A stretch of 64,000 nt of DNA from a candidate division WOR-3 bacterium (GTDB lineage: Bacteria > Hydrothermota > Hydrothermia > UBA1063): positions 313,866 through 377,865 of the forward strand of contig JBDRYS010000001.1 in the NCBI GenBank assembly GCA_039803545.1, written 5' to 3'. A model generated the notes under the pieces. It made no database searches and was not told where the DNA came from. It was given only the letters and a program-made list of their open reading frames with translations. A program made the translations under genes and the position numbers. Positions 52,290 through 60,764 of this stretch are shown here, in pieces. Within the stretch, counting starts at the first letter, position 1. Each line of letters starts with the position of its first letter.

Positions 52290-53324
52290 ATGGAAAGGGA
52301 ACAATTCAAGAGAGTACTTAAGGCTTTAGTAAAGATATCTCAGGATATCAATACGCTGAAACCCCTTGACCTTCTCCTGATTCAGATAGTTAAGCTTGCA
52401 GATAAACTGCTTTCGACAAGCTATTCCAGCATTATCCTTGTTGATGAAGAGACGATGCAGTGGACCCGTGGGGCAACGACCGATCCACTCCACCGGGAAA
52501 ATGTTCACAAATATGTGAGGGAGAGGGGAGCCACCTACACCATTGTGAAGACTAGAAAACCCCTTGTAGTTAACGATGTAACTCAGAGCGAATTTGGTGA
52601 CCATCCTTTTTTGAAAGAGTCCGGTGTAGTCTCCTTTATGGGAGTTCCTATTATTCACTCTGACAAGGTAATAGGAGTCCTATATACCTTTTCCAAAAAG
52701 CCTCGCACTTTTGCTCCAGAAGAGGTTGAAATACTGAAGTTCTTGGCAGAGCAAGCAGCAGTGGCAATCAACAATGTCAAACTATACGAGAAGATTAGAG
52801 AGAAGTCCATAAAAGATGAACTTACAGGACTCTTCAATTACATATACTTAAAAAGTATCCTTGAGCGGGAATTGGAAAAGATAAACAAGGGACTCGAACG
52901 GCCTTCTTCCCTCTTACACATAGATCTGGATGACTTTGCAGAGATTAATCAACACTATGGTGTAAAGATAGGTGATGAGGTTTTAAAATATGTTGGTTTT
53001 GTGATAGCAAGCAATATAAGAAAGGTTGATGTAGCAGCAAGGTATGGTGGCGATGAATTTCTTGTCTATCTTGATGGCATAGATGAGTATGAGGCAAAAT
53101 TACACGCAGAAAAGATTTTAAACAAGATCCGCTTGGAACCAGTCCAATTTGGGAATGTGAAATTTATCGTGACGGCAAGCATAGGATTGACTCAACTTAA
53201 AAAGGGTAAAGACCTTGATACAATAATGAGAGAAGCAGATTTCGCCCTTCTCGAAGCTAAGAGAAAGGGTAAAAATTGTGTTGAACTTGCATCGAGTCTA
53301 TTCCGGGGAGAGGAGTCTTATTAG
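52290..53324 (+). CDS. GAF-domain diguanylate cyclase
   Basis: 344 residues: an N-terminal GAF sensor (about 20-165) and a GGDEF domain (about 170-335). The active site RYGGDEF (253-257 for GGDEF) is intact and the inhibitory RxxD site (Arg244 to Asp247) stands exactly five residues upstream, so the enzyme should make c-di-GMP and be held back by its product. No membrane segment, so it is cytoplasmic. The GAF ligand is unknown. Single-gene unit before tRNA-Pro. Confidence 0.94.
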   Translation: MEREQFKRVLKALVKISQDINTLKPLDLLLIQIVKLADKLLSTSYSSIILVDEETMQWTRGATTDPLHRENVHKYVRERGATYTIVKTRKPLVVNDVTQSEFGDHPFLKESGVVSFMGVPIIHSDKVIGVLYTFSKKPRTFAPEEVEILKFLAEQAAVAINNVKLYEKIREKSIKDELTGLFNYIYLKSILERELEKINKGLERPSSLLHIDLDDFAEINQHYGVKIGDEVLKYVGFVIASNIRKVDVAARYGGDEFLVYLDGIDEYEAKLHAEKILNKIRLEPVQFGNVKFIVTASIGLTQLKKGKDLDTIMREADFALLEAKRKGKNCVELASSLFRGEESY

Positions 53325-53327
53325 CAT

Positions 53328-53401
53328 CGGGGCGTAGCGCAGCTTGGTAGCGCGCCTGGTTCGGGACCAGGAAGTCGGAGGTTCAAGTCCTCTCGCCCCG
53401 A
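53328..53401 (+). tRNA. tRNA-Pro (CGG)
   Basis: 74 nt: acceptor CGGGGCG/CGCCCCG, anticodon stem CCTGG/CCAGG with loop TTCGGGA, T loop TTCAAGT. CCA is not encoded. It starts three bases after the GGDEF gene's stop; a promoter inside that gene's end is not obvious. The 295 bp that follow hold no gene. Confidence 0.96.
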
Positions 53402-53696
53402 TGTTGTATTATTAAATCTTAGAGTGGTGCCTAAAGTTTTTTTCTCGACTAATTTGTCAAAATTTTTACGGGTACTTTCGTTAAAATAAGAGAATGTGGT
53501 GCTTTAATGACAGCGATAGCGGAGGGAGATAAAGTGTAAAAAATTTCGCAAAACTGAGCACTACTTAACCTTTTGCTTAAATATAGGCTCAAGTTTAAAA
53601 TTTACTAGTGTCTAAAAGAAGTTAAAAAGTTTTAGTGTGTTAAAAGTGGCTTATTAGTGATTATAAAGAAATCGAGTCTGGAGGGAAAATTACGAA

Positions 53697-54524
53697 ATGA
53701 GTGAGGATAAAATCTATTTCAAGGCTAAAGATATTGTCATATATAACGAAGATTTTTTGACAACTCAATCTGTTGAAGAAAGTTCTGTGGACCTAATAGT
53801 GACATCACCGCCCTACAATGTTGATATTCACTATAACTCTTTTGATGATACAATTCCTTATAGTAAATATTTGGAGTTTACAGAACTGTGGCTTGAAAAG
53901 GCTTTAAAACTTATGAAAGATGACGGGCGAATGTGCTTGAATATTCCCTTGGACAAAAACAAGGGTGGTCAGCAGAGTGTTTATGCTGATATAATTACAA
54001 TTGCCAAGAAGGTGGGGTGGAAGTACCATTCAACAATCGTATGGAATGAAGGCAATATCTCAAGAAGGACAGCATGGGGTTCATGGCTTTCCCCCTCTGC
54101 ACCCTATGTGATTGCACCGGTTGAAATGATTGCAGTTTTATATAAAAAAAGATGGAAGAAACAAGGTATGGGAGAGTCTGATATAACAAAGGAAGAGTTT
54201 ATTGAGTGGACTAATGGTATTTGGACTTTCCCTGGTGAGAGTAAGAAAAGAGTTAACCATCCAGCTCCTTTCCCTCTTGAGTTACCAAAGAGGTGTATAA
54301 AGTTGTTTACCTATGTTGGGGATACAGTTTTAGATCCATTCCTTGGGAGTGGAACTACCTTAGTTGCTTGTGCACTTTTGAATAGAAGAGGAATAGGAAT
54401 TGATATTGACAAAGGTTACTGTGAGATTGCAAAAAATAGATTAATTCAAGAAGGTAAGCTTTTGGAAAGTGTTCTCTTTGATAACACTGTATTTCGAGAC
54501 AAGCCGACTAAGTACAAAAGATGA
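53697..54524 (+). CDS. DNA methyltransferase, beta class (N4-cytosine or N6-adenine)
   Basis: 275 residues. The catalytic motif TSPPY (36-40) comes before the SAM-binding DPFLGSGT (213-220), which is the beta-class order. SPPY is most often found in N4-cytosine enzymes, though some N6-adenine enzymes share it. GSWLSPSAPYVIAPVEMI is part of the conserved centre. GGAGGG precedes the ATG at a long spacing. It overlaps the next gene by ATGA; both are visibly more A+T-rich than the surrounding genes, as expected for a transferred restriction-modification unit. Confidence 0.93.
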   Translation: MSEDKIYFKAKDIVIYNEDFLTTQSVEESSVDLIVTSPPYNVDIHYNSFDDTIPYSKYLEFTELWLEKALKLMKDDGRMCLNIPLDKNKGGQQSVYADIITIAKKVGWKYHSTIVWNEGNISRRTAWGSWLSPSAPYVIAPVEMIAVLYKKRWKKQGMGESDITKEEFIEWTNGIWTFPGESKKRVNHPAPFPLELPKRCIKLFTYVGDTVLDPFLGSGTTLVACALLNRRGIGIDIDKGYCEIAKNRLIQEGKLLESVLFDNTVFRDKPTKYKR

Positions 54525-55552
54525 AGGGCGCATTTATCTGTACACTTTCGGAAGAAGATTGGGAAAAAACGAGATTGTTGGGAATATATGGAAATAGGTT
54601 TTTTAAAGAAGGAACTTCAAATGTGCTTAAAGATACTCAGCAATTATCAATTATAAGGGATTTGATTTCTATGCGGGAGGGTGATTTGGTATTTTTTCAC
54701 ATCCGCGGTAAACAGACCATTCACGGTGTTTATGAAGTTCGAAAAACGCCATATTTCGATGACCAAGAGAGGATTTGGGATAATAAAGTTGAAGTTTTCC
54801 CCTATAGATTTTTGTTCAAGCCACATCCCAATTATGCTCACATTGCAGAATATGATGCCAATATAGAGGTACATTCCTTATATGAATTTATTGATCGAGG
54901 CATGATTCAATCTTTGGTGACTTTAGAAAATGAGCAAAATATTGAAGCAAGGGGCGTTAGGAAAATCCTGGTTGAAGACGCAAAATTAATAATTTCACTC
55001 TTGCACAGAGATTTTAAGTTTAGAAAAAATCGAGAAAAACTCGAATTTGCCCCATATAACCCTCCAAATGCCGTTAAACACCTTAAAGATTGCATATACA
55101 AAGTTGGAAATATTGAAAATGCGATAAAGGCAGTAATAATGTACATACTTGCTTACAATCCATCTCAAATATTGAACGAAATAGAAAACAAGCGGGAATT
55201 GGATTGGAAAGAGTTAGATTTTGTAAATGAGTTTTTCATAGCCCAAACTACGCGGAAATCAGTTGATATTTATGCGAGAATGAGAGATATTCATGTCTTG
55301 TTTGAGGTGAAGACTGATGTTGCCGATGAAAATGCTTTGAGACAGGCAGTATACTACAGAGATTTGCTATGGCAAAGGCCGTGGATAAACCCTGAGAAAG
55401 ATAAAATTTTTGTTGTGCTTGTCGGCCAGAGATTTCAAGAAAAACTTAAACAGTCAGTTGAGAGGCTAAAAAAGATGAATAATGGGATTCATTTACTTCA
55501 ATATAGGCCCATAAATAATGGTAAATGGGCGGATTTTAACTATGTTATTTGA
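54521..55552 (+). CDS. Putative restriction endonuclease: EVE/PUA-like domain plus PD-(D/E)XK nuclease
   Basis: 343 residues. The N-terminus (about 1-125) has the look of an EVE/PUA-like fold (REGDLVFFHIRG, IHGVYEVRKTPYFDD, EVFPYRF), a fold that reads modified bases in other proteins. The C-terminal part has SVDIYARMRDIHVLFEVKT, giving Asp249, Glu262 and Lys264 of a PD-(D/E)XK nuclease, followed by helix ALRQAVYYRDL as in DUF91/NucS-like enzymes. The neighbouring methyltransferase supports restriction. Domain calls are by eye and no activity is known. Confidence 0.7.
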   Translation: MKGAFICTLSEEDWEKTRLLGIYGNRFFKEGTSNVLKDTQQLSIIRDLISMREGDLVFFHIRGKQTIHGVYEVRKTPYFDDQERIWDNKVEVFPYRFLFKPHPNYAHIAEYDANIEVHSLYEFIDRGMIQSLVTLENEQNIEARGVRKILVEDAKLIISLLHRDFKFRKNREKLEFAPYNPPNAVKHLKDCIYKVGNIENAIKAVIMYILAYNPSQILNEIENKRELDWKELDFVNEFFIAQTTRKSVDIYARMRDIHVLFEVKTDVADENALRQAVYYRDLLWQRPWINPEKDKIFVVLVGQRFQEKLKQSVERLKKMNNGIHLLQYRPINNGKWADFNYVI

Positions 55553-55937
55553 TAGAAGAATAAAGGAACCTAATCCTCTCAGGGCGTTGGCACAAGACCC
55601 TTATGCCTTTGGTATTTGCACAAAAGAGACCGATTTCTCCGTAGAGGTTCAAGAGCTGAATGTAGAGAAGAATTATCTTATCTTGAGAAAAAGAATAGAT
55701 GGCAGTGTGGGGTATATTTGCATTTTTGAAAGAGGTTCTTTGACAATTGAAGAAATGCGTTCTATTTATGTGGAGTTTAGGAATCTTGTCCTTAGGCTTA
55801 CTAATAGCAACTTTAGGGAGGTTGAATTAGTATTGATATGCAAGCACTATGACGCAGAAGTTTTAGAATCGATTAGTGAATACAACAGAACGTATACTCA
55901 TAGAGTCCCGATAAAACTCATTTTAAATGAGTATTGA
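55542..55937 (+). CDS. Third gene of the restriction-modification island, function unknown
   Basis: 131 residues from the ATG at 55542; an in-frame ATG at 55518 would add eight residues. It overlaps the nuclease gene, so it belongs to the same operon. The sequence alternates predicted strands and helices (YLILRKRIDGSVGYICIFE, VELVLICKHYD) without a known motif. It might be a subunit or an accessory protein of the nuclease. Not recognised. Confidence 0.7.
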   Translation: MLFDRRIKEPNPLRALAQDPYAFGICTKETDFSVEVQELNVEKNYLILRKRIDGSVGYICIFERGSLTIEEMRSIYVEFRNLVLRLTNSNFREVELVLICKHYDAEVLESISEYNRTYTHRVPIKLILNEY

Positions 55938-56137
55938 AATTAAAGAAATTCGATTCTTCTGATCTTAGTATAAACTGTTGTCTTATTAATGCTATACTTT
56001 GCCCTTGCGATAATTAAAGAACAAAAGTTTCCCTTAAACATAAAAGAGGCTGGGGAATGTTTACTGTACTAACAACGATCAGTTATACTTTAAAATCCTT
56101 TCGTAGCCAATTTTTAGATTGAGTTGGTATTTCTTTT

Positions 56138-57097
56138 TTACTCTTCCCCCTCTGCCTCTGCTGGTGCTAATGGGGTGAATTCTTCTTCGAAGGGTGTTAC
56201 AGCAGTATAATCGTAATCGACGATGGTTTTTGCCTTTGGGTCTATGGTGAGCACGATTTTACCTATCTGGCTCAGATAATCATAATTTCTGAGTATTATC
56301 GTGTGGTTAACTGGATCTACGTAGGCTTGTCTTTCACCGAAGCCGTCAAATCCCCCGAGTATGAGGTCAATTCCTGGGACATCTCTCGCAAGAAATCTTT
56401 CCCGGTAATATCCAATGCTGGATAACATTATCACAATATCACAGCCTTTTGCTTTAAGGGTTTCAACCGTTTTCCTTGCAGATTCGTATTCTTTTAGGAT
56501 TTTTATTGACTCATCACATTTAGATGGGTCAATGTCCTGATACATGAAGGAGGGGGTATTTTCACTGACAAGACCAAAGATACCTATTTTAATTCTCTTG
56601 TACTCGATAATGTCGTAAGGTAGGACGATGTTTGTGTATCTTGGGTCACTGAAGATTATGTTTGAGGAGACAAACTTTGCTTTTATTTTTGCTAAGTAGT
56701 CGAAAAGAGTAGCGGGTTGAGGCAAGTAATCTTCATTCCTGCTTTTTTCAGGAAATAGGATAAGCTCCCTGACGCCAATATTTATATAATCGTATTGGAG
56801 AGAATTTAAGTAATAGGCGATGGAATCGACGTACAAATTGTCTCCTGTGATATATCCACCGGTAAAGTTTCCCGCATCCATAAGAAGCAAAAGGGTCCCA
56901 CTTTTTTCGCATCTTTGCCTTTCTCTAATAAGGAGTTCCGATAGGCTTTCAAAACCTCTAAGGGTTGGCGGGAAGTCGGGGTTAATCCAGGTGGCTTTTG
57001 ATTTACCAAAGTTCCCGGCGATGTTGGAGGTATGGATAATTTCTATTTTAACGGGTTTTACTGAAAATAGTAAGCTTAATAGGAGGATTAACTTCAT
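56138..57097 (-). CDS. Secreted 5'-nucleotidase-like protein without metal ligands
   Basis: 319 residues with a short signal peptide (about 1-14). The fold is that of the calcineurin-like 5'-nucleotidase N-terminal domain: IEIIHTSNIAGNF, LLLMDAGNFTGG, INIGVREL, VIMLSSIGY and IDLILGGFDGF stand where active enzymes have HTNDxHG, DAGD, GNHE, a His and GGHSH. The metal ligands are substituted at essentially every site, so it is probably inactive and may be a binding protein. The acidic tail ends EAEGEE. It starts three bases after the PLD gene. Confidence 0.82.
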   Translation of the reverse strand: MKLILLLSLLFSVKPVKIEIIHTSNIAGNFGKSKATWINPDFPPTLRGFESLSELLIRERQRCEKSGTLLLLMDAGNFTGGYITGDNLYVDSIAYYLNSLQYDYINIGVRELILFPEKSRNEDYLPQPATLFDYLAKIKAKFVSSNIIFSDPRYTNIVLPYDIIEYKRIKIGIFGLVSENTPSFMYQDIDPSKCDESIKILKEYESARKTVETLKAKGCDIVIMLSSIGYYRERFLARDVPGIDLILGGFDGFGERQAYVDPVNHTIILRNYDYLSQIGKIVLTIDPKAKTIVDYDYTAVTPFEEEFTPLAPAEAEGEE

Positions 57098-57100
57098 TTT

Positions 57101-57661
57101 CTACTCCAGGAACCATTCGGGCATCTTTTCTGTTGAAAGCTCTTTGACTTTCTCAAAATATTTTTCAAAGTATTCGGCTACTTCAGGCGAGTAGATGAGT
57201 ACGGATGCTTCATTGTTTCTCTCCAGTGCGTAGTAGCTCCAGTTAGTTGATCCTACGATTGTTATTTTCCCGTCAACAATGATCAACTTGTCATGGGATG
57301 TTACATCGGGGGGATCAAAGTATACCTTGATGCCGCATTTGCGCAAAGTGTCCGCAAATTCTTTATTGTCAAGTGTATTGCTTCGGTTCCAATTGGAGGC
57401 ATCGAGGATGACTTCAACAGAAACTCCTCTCTGTGCAGCACTTATTAGGTCATTTAGAATCAAGGAGTTTGCATCGTTTTTGTACTGGGGGTAATACCGG
57501 GCACTAAACATAAAGATCTTAATGCTTTTTTCAGCACTCTGAAGCGCCTGGTGAAGGGCAGGTACATATTCTCTATTAGGGATTGGAATCACATCAGCGG
57601 GATAGGCATAAACTAAGTTAAATGTAAAGAGAATTGTAAAAACTACTAAAAACCTCTTCAT
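57101..57661 (-). CDS. Secreted single-HKD phospholipase D-like protein
   Basis: 186 residues with a signal peptide (about 1-19, ending VYA). One HKD motif, SHDKLIIVDGK (His123, Lys125, Asp130), is followed by GSTNWS, as in the Nuc family of small PLD nucleases, which act as dimers. Likely a periplasmic or secreted nuclease or phosphodiesterase. The ATG at 57661 follows CAAGGAGG; the frame opens with TTG one codon earlier. Forms an operon with the nucleotidase-like gene. Confidence 0.9.
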   Translation of the reverse strand: MKRFLVVFTILFTFNLVYAYPADVIPIPNREYVPALHQALQSAEKSIKIFMFSARYYPQYKNDANSLILNDLISAAQRGVSVEVILDASNWNRSNTLDNKEFADTLRKCGIKVYFDPPDVTSHDKLIIVDGKITIVGSTNWSYYALERNNEASVLIYSPEVAEYFEKYFEKVKELSTEKMPEWFLE

Positions 57662-57680
57662 CAATTACCTCCTTGATATA

Positions 57681-57709
57681 ATTATACTCTTTGAGCAGTC
57701 AACTCGCAA
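57681..57709 (-). promoter_or_regulatory. Promoter of the PLD/nucleotidase-like operon
   Basis: On the minus strand TTGCGA (57709-57704), 17 bp, TATAAT (57686-57681). The leader is short but holds AAGGAGG. Confidence 0.7.
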
Positions 57710-57838
57710 AAAATTGCTTAACGGCGGGCAGGTTTAATTATTGGAGGTAGGCATGGTGATTACAAGAAATGCTTAAGTATATAACTTAGATAAAAGGACT
57801 GACTCACTCTGAGAAACTAAAGAAATGATGTAGCGAGG

Positions 57839-58714
57839 TCAGCTGGATTTCCCACTTAAACTTTTCACATAAAACTCACCGGCACGATAAGAACTTCTTA
57901 CAAGGGGCCCTGAAGCAACGTAGTCAAATCCCATTGATAGTCCAATTTTCTCAAATTCTTTGAATTCTTCAGGCGTGTAATATTTGATAACGGGGGCGTG
58001 TTTAATCGATGGTCTGAGGTACTGGCCTATGGTGAGAAAGTTCACCTTTATTTCTCGTAATCTTTTCATTGTATCAATGATCTCATCCTTTGTTTCACCG
58101 AGTCCCACCATAAAGCCGGATTTAGTGTAAAGATCTGTTTTTATACTCTTTGCAATCCTTAGGGTCCTGAGGGAGGTTTCGAAGGACGCCCTGCGATCTC
58201 TAATTTCTGGGGTTAGTCTTTCAACAACCTCTACGTTGTGGGCAAAAACATCAACACCTGAGTCGACGATCTTCTTTATATGTTCGGGATTGGCTCTTAG
58301 GTCTGGAACTAAGACTTCGACGAGTATGTTAGGGTACTTTGATTTTATCAGCCTCACTGTTTTTGCATAGATTTCTGCTCCTTGGTCTTCTAAATCGTCC
58401 CGCGTAACGGAAGTGATTACCACATAGTCGAGGTTCATCTCTTCAACGGCCTTTAGGACTCTCTCAGGTTCATCGTAATCGATAATTCCACGAGGGTTCC
58501 CCGTCTTCGTGGCGCAGAATTTACAGTGTCTTGTGCAAATATCCCCCAGTATCAAAAAGGTAGCAGTACCGTGCCCCCAGCATTCTCCTAAGTTAGGACA
58601 CTTTGCTTCCACGCAGACAGTGTGTAAGTTTAATTGCTTTAGTGTCTTAATAACTCTGACAAATTTGTCGTTTGCAACGAATTTACTTCGTATCCAATCG
58701 GGCTTTTTCTCCAT
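57839..58714 (-). CDS. lipA: Lipoyl synthase
   Basis: Radical SAM enzyme that inserts two sulfurs into octanoyl groups of lipoyl domains. The auxiliary cluster Cys34, Cys39, Cys45 (CVEAKCPNLGEC) and the radical SAM CTRHCKFC (Cys60, 64, 67) are present, together with VTSVTRDDL, HNVEVVERL and SGFMVGLGET. The C-terminal RSSYRAGEF provides the conserved RSSY. Length 291. The ATG is six bases after TACAAT, so the mRNA is probably leaderless. Confidence 0.97.
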   Translation of the reverse strand: MEKKPDWIRSKFVANDKFVRVIKTLKQLNLHTVCVEAKCPNLGECWGHGTATFLILGDICTRHCKFCATKTGNPRGIIDYDEPERVLKAVEEMNLDYVVITSVTRDDLEDQGAEIYAKTVRLIKSKYPNILVEVLVPDLRANPEHIKKIVDSGVDVFAHNVEVVERLTPEIRDRRASFETSLRTLRIAKSIKTDLYTKSGFMVGLGETKDEIIDTMKRLREIKVNFLTIGQYLRPSIKHAPVIKYYTPEEFKEFEKIGLSMGFDYVASGPLVRSSYRAGEFYVKSLSGKSS

Positions 58715-58720
58715 CGATTA

Positions 58721-58772
58721 ATTGTAATTTATGACTCTGGAACTTCCAAGTCCTTATGCCGTCGTTTAAAAT
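58721..58772. promoter_or_regulatory. Divergent lipA/miaB promoters sharing one -35 hexamer
   Basis: Minus strand: TTGGAA (58749-58744), 17 bp, TACAAT (58726-58721), then six bases and the lipA ATG. Plus strand: the same hexamer read as TTCCAA (58744-58749), 17 bp, TAAAAT (58767-58772), then eight bases and the miaB ATG. Neither gene has a ribosome site. Confidence 0.65.
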
Positions 58773-58780
58773 TAAGCACT

Positions 58781-60064
58781 ATGAAAAGTTATCATATAAT
58801 CACCTTCGGCTGCCAGATGAACGAATATGACTCTGCCATAGTGGATAATTTAATGCGGAAAGAAGGTTTTATTTCCGTTGAAAAGCCGGAGAAGGCTGAC
58901 ATCGTTATAATAAATACTTGCTCTGTTAGGGGGAAACCTGAGCAAAAAGGAATTGAGGTTGCAAAGTATTTTAAAAAAAGAGGAAAATACGTTGTTCTGA
59001 TGGGTTGCACAGCCCAGCAGAAGGGTGAAGAACTTTTAGGAGTATCGGACCTTGTGGTGGGTACGAGGAATTTTCAGATAATTCCTGAGGCTATTAAAAA
59101 CAGTTTTTCTGGTAGATCCTTCCTCGAACTTAAGACCTCTTGTAACTTTAGTTTTCAGGGGCGCAGCGTACGGAAAATCCTTGAATACGTGGTGATTCAG
59201 GAAGGTTGTGATAATTTCTGTTCCTATTGCGTTGTACCATATACACGAGGAAGGGAATATTCAAGGTCCCCAGAAGAGGTATTAGAAGAACTTAGGTATG
59301 CTGAGGAAAGGGGTGCCCTTGAGGTAACCCTTCTTGGACAAAATGTTAATTCTTACTATTACAAGGGTATTGATTTTGCCGATTTGCTAAAGTTCATTGA
59401 CGAGAGAACTAATATCCCAAGAATCTATTTCACTACTTCACACCCACGGGATATGAGTTTGAAGGTAATTGAGGTTGTTAAAAATGCTCGGCACATAAAA
59501 CCCTGGTTCCATCTCCCCCTTCAGTCCGGTTCTACGAAGGTCTTGAAGGATATGAACAGGGGATATACCAAGGAAGAATACCTTGAACTGACGCAGTATA
59601 TAAGGGAAAAGATTCCTTCTGCTTCTATCACAACTGATCTGATGGTAGGCTTTCCCACAGAAACGGAGGAAGATTTTGAAGAGACGCTCGATGTTGTGAG
59701 AAAGGTGAAGTTTGACAACGCCTATATGTTCATTTATTCGCCCAGAAATCCTTCACCTGCCTATTTCCGGTACAAGGATAAAGTAATTGATGAAGAGGTC
59801 TCTGGTAAGAGGCTCCGGCGATTAATAGCAGAGGTTAACAGAAATATCTATGAGAGGCGTAAGCTGATGCTGGGTAGGGAGTACGAAATCCTCATTTATG
59901 GCCCTTCCAAAAAAAGTTCAAAATATTCCAAAGGCAAAACAGAAAACAATATAACCGTTGTAGTTCCAGGCGTTTTTGAAGAGGGAGAGTTTATCCGCGT
60001 TAGGATTGAAAAAATTGTTGGACTTACTGCCATGGGTGAATTAGTCGCGGCTGAGGTTAGGTAA
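58781..60064 (+). CDS. miaB: tRNA-2-methylthio-N6-dimethylallyladenosine synthase
   Basis: Methylthiolates A37 of tRNAs that read UNN codons. The N-terminal cluster domain has Cys11, Cys47 and Cys76 (GCQMNEYDS, NTCSVR, GCTAQQ). The radical SAM motif CDNFCSYC (Cys143, 147, 150) and PYTRGREYSR follow, and a C-terminal TRAM domain ends the protein. Length 427. GCQMNEYDS favours MiaB over the related MtaB and RimO. Its end overlaps the convergent gene by 24 nt. Confidence 0.95.
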   Translation: MKSYHIITFGCQMNEYDSAIVDNLMRKEGFISVEKPEKADIVIINTCSVRGKPEQKGIEVAKYFKKRGKYVVLMGCTAQQKGEELLGVSDLVVGTRNFQIIPEAIKNSFSGRSFLELKTSCNFSFQGRSVRKILEYVVIQEGCDNFCSYCVVPYTRGREYSRSPEEVLEELRYAEERGALEVTLLGQNVNSYYYKGIDFADLLKFIDERTNIPRIYFTTSHPRDMSLKVIEVVKNARHIKPWFHLPLQSGSTKVLKDMNRGYTKEEYLELTQYIREKIPSASITTDLMVGFPTETEEDFEETLDVVRKVKFDNAYMFIYSPRNPSPAYFRYKDKVIDEEVSGKRLRRLIAEVNRNIYERRKLMLGREYEILIYGPSKKSSKYSKGKTENNITVVVPGVFEEGEFIRVRIEKIVGLTAMGELVAAEVR

Positions 60065-60592
60065 GTTGTAATCATTCGTTAAAATGACGGGATAGGTATT
60101 AGGGAAAAGGTCACCCCAGTTGCCTTCTTCATTCATGAACAATTTTACAGATATGGTATTGCCGGGAAGATTATCCAATGAAAACAATACCCTTGAACGT
60201 ATTGATGTGGTTTGAACGATTGTGCAAGGGATCGTGGATAGGAACATATAACCTCCACCATTGCTTAATTGGTAAAGTGCCGAGTTTTGAGGGTTTGTCT
60301 TGTTTATTATGAGCATCAGATCTGCACCATAGAGTGTAAATTCGTCTTCCGAGATATAACCTGTGTTGTTCCATCCAGTGGCATCGTTTCCATCGGAGTT
60401 GATGAAAACATATATTGGTCCTGAGTAGTTCTGAAAGAGCCTATCCACATAAAATTGTACGGAAAGGGTGTGAGTGTTGTAGGAGAACCTTCCGCTTATA
60501 AAATCTGCATAACGTTGATGGACATCGTCGGGTGTATCGACCAGGGAGATGGTGTTTGATACTAAGGTGAGCAAAATTAATGCCTTTAGCAT
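60041..60592 (-). CDS. Secreted protein of unknown function
   Basis: 183 residues with a signal peptide (about 1-16). The body looks all-beta. VFINSDGNDATGWNN resembles the Asp/Asn-rich loops found in secreted beta-sandwich domains of the form IDTDxNxxTG, which often bind calcium. AAAGGAGG stands before the ATG. No enzyme motif. Overlaps the end of miaB. Confidence 0.7.
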   Translation of the reverse strand: MLKALILLTLVSNTISLVDTPDDVHQRYADFISGRFSYNTHTLSVQFYVDRLFQNYSGPIYVFINSDGNDATGWNNTGYISEDEFTLYGADLMLIINKTNPQNSALYQLSNGGGYMFLSTIPCTIVQTTSIRSRVLFSLDNLPGNTISVKLFMNEEGNWGDLFPNTYPVILTNDYNLPNLSRD

Positions 60593-60764
60593 ATTAGCCT
60601 CCTTTTGTTAGTTAAGGGGCAAAATTTGTGCCAAAGGGAAAGGCTCGATTTTTAGCGGAATTTTACTTAGTTCACTGCGAAGGTATTTTTACAAGATATC
60701 CGAACTTTTATAAGTTTTTGTAAATTCTCATGATAGAATGCGAAAGAATTTTCTCAGCTAAAAG

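Noticed and set aside
53328-55937. Integrated element with attachment sites at tRNA-Pro
   Set aside because: I looked for a repeat of the tRNA 3' end after the restriction genes (to 56137) and found none; no integrase is present.
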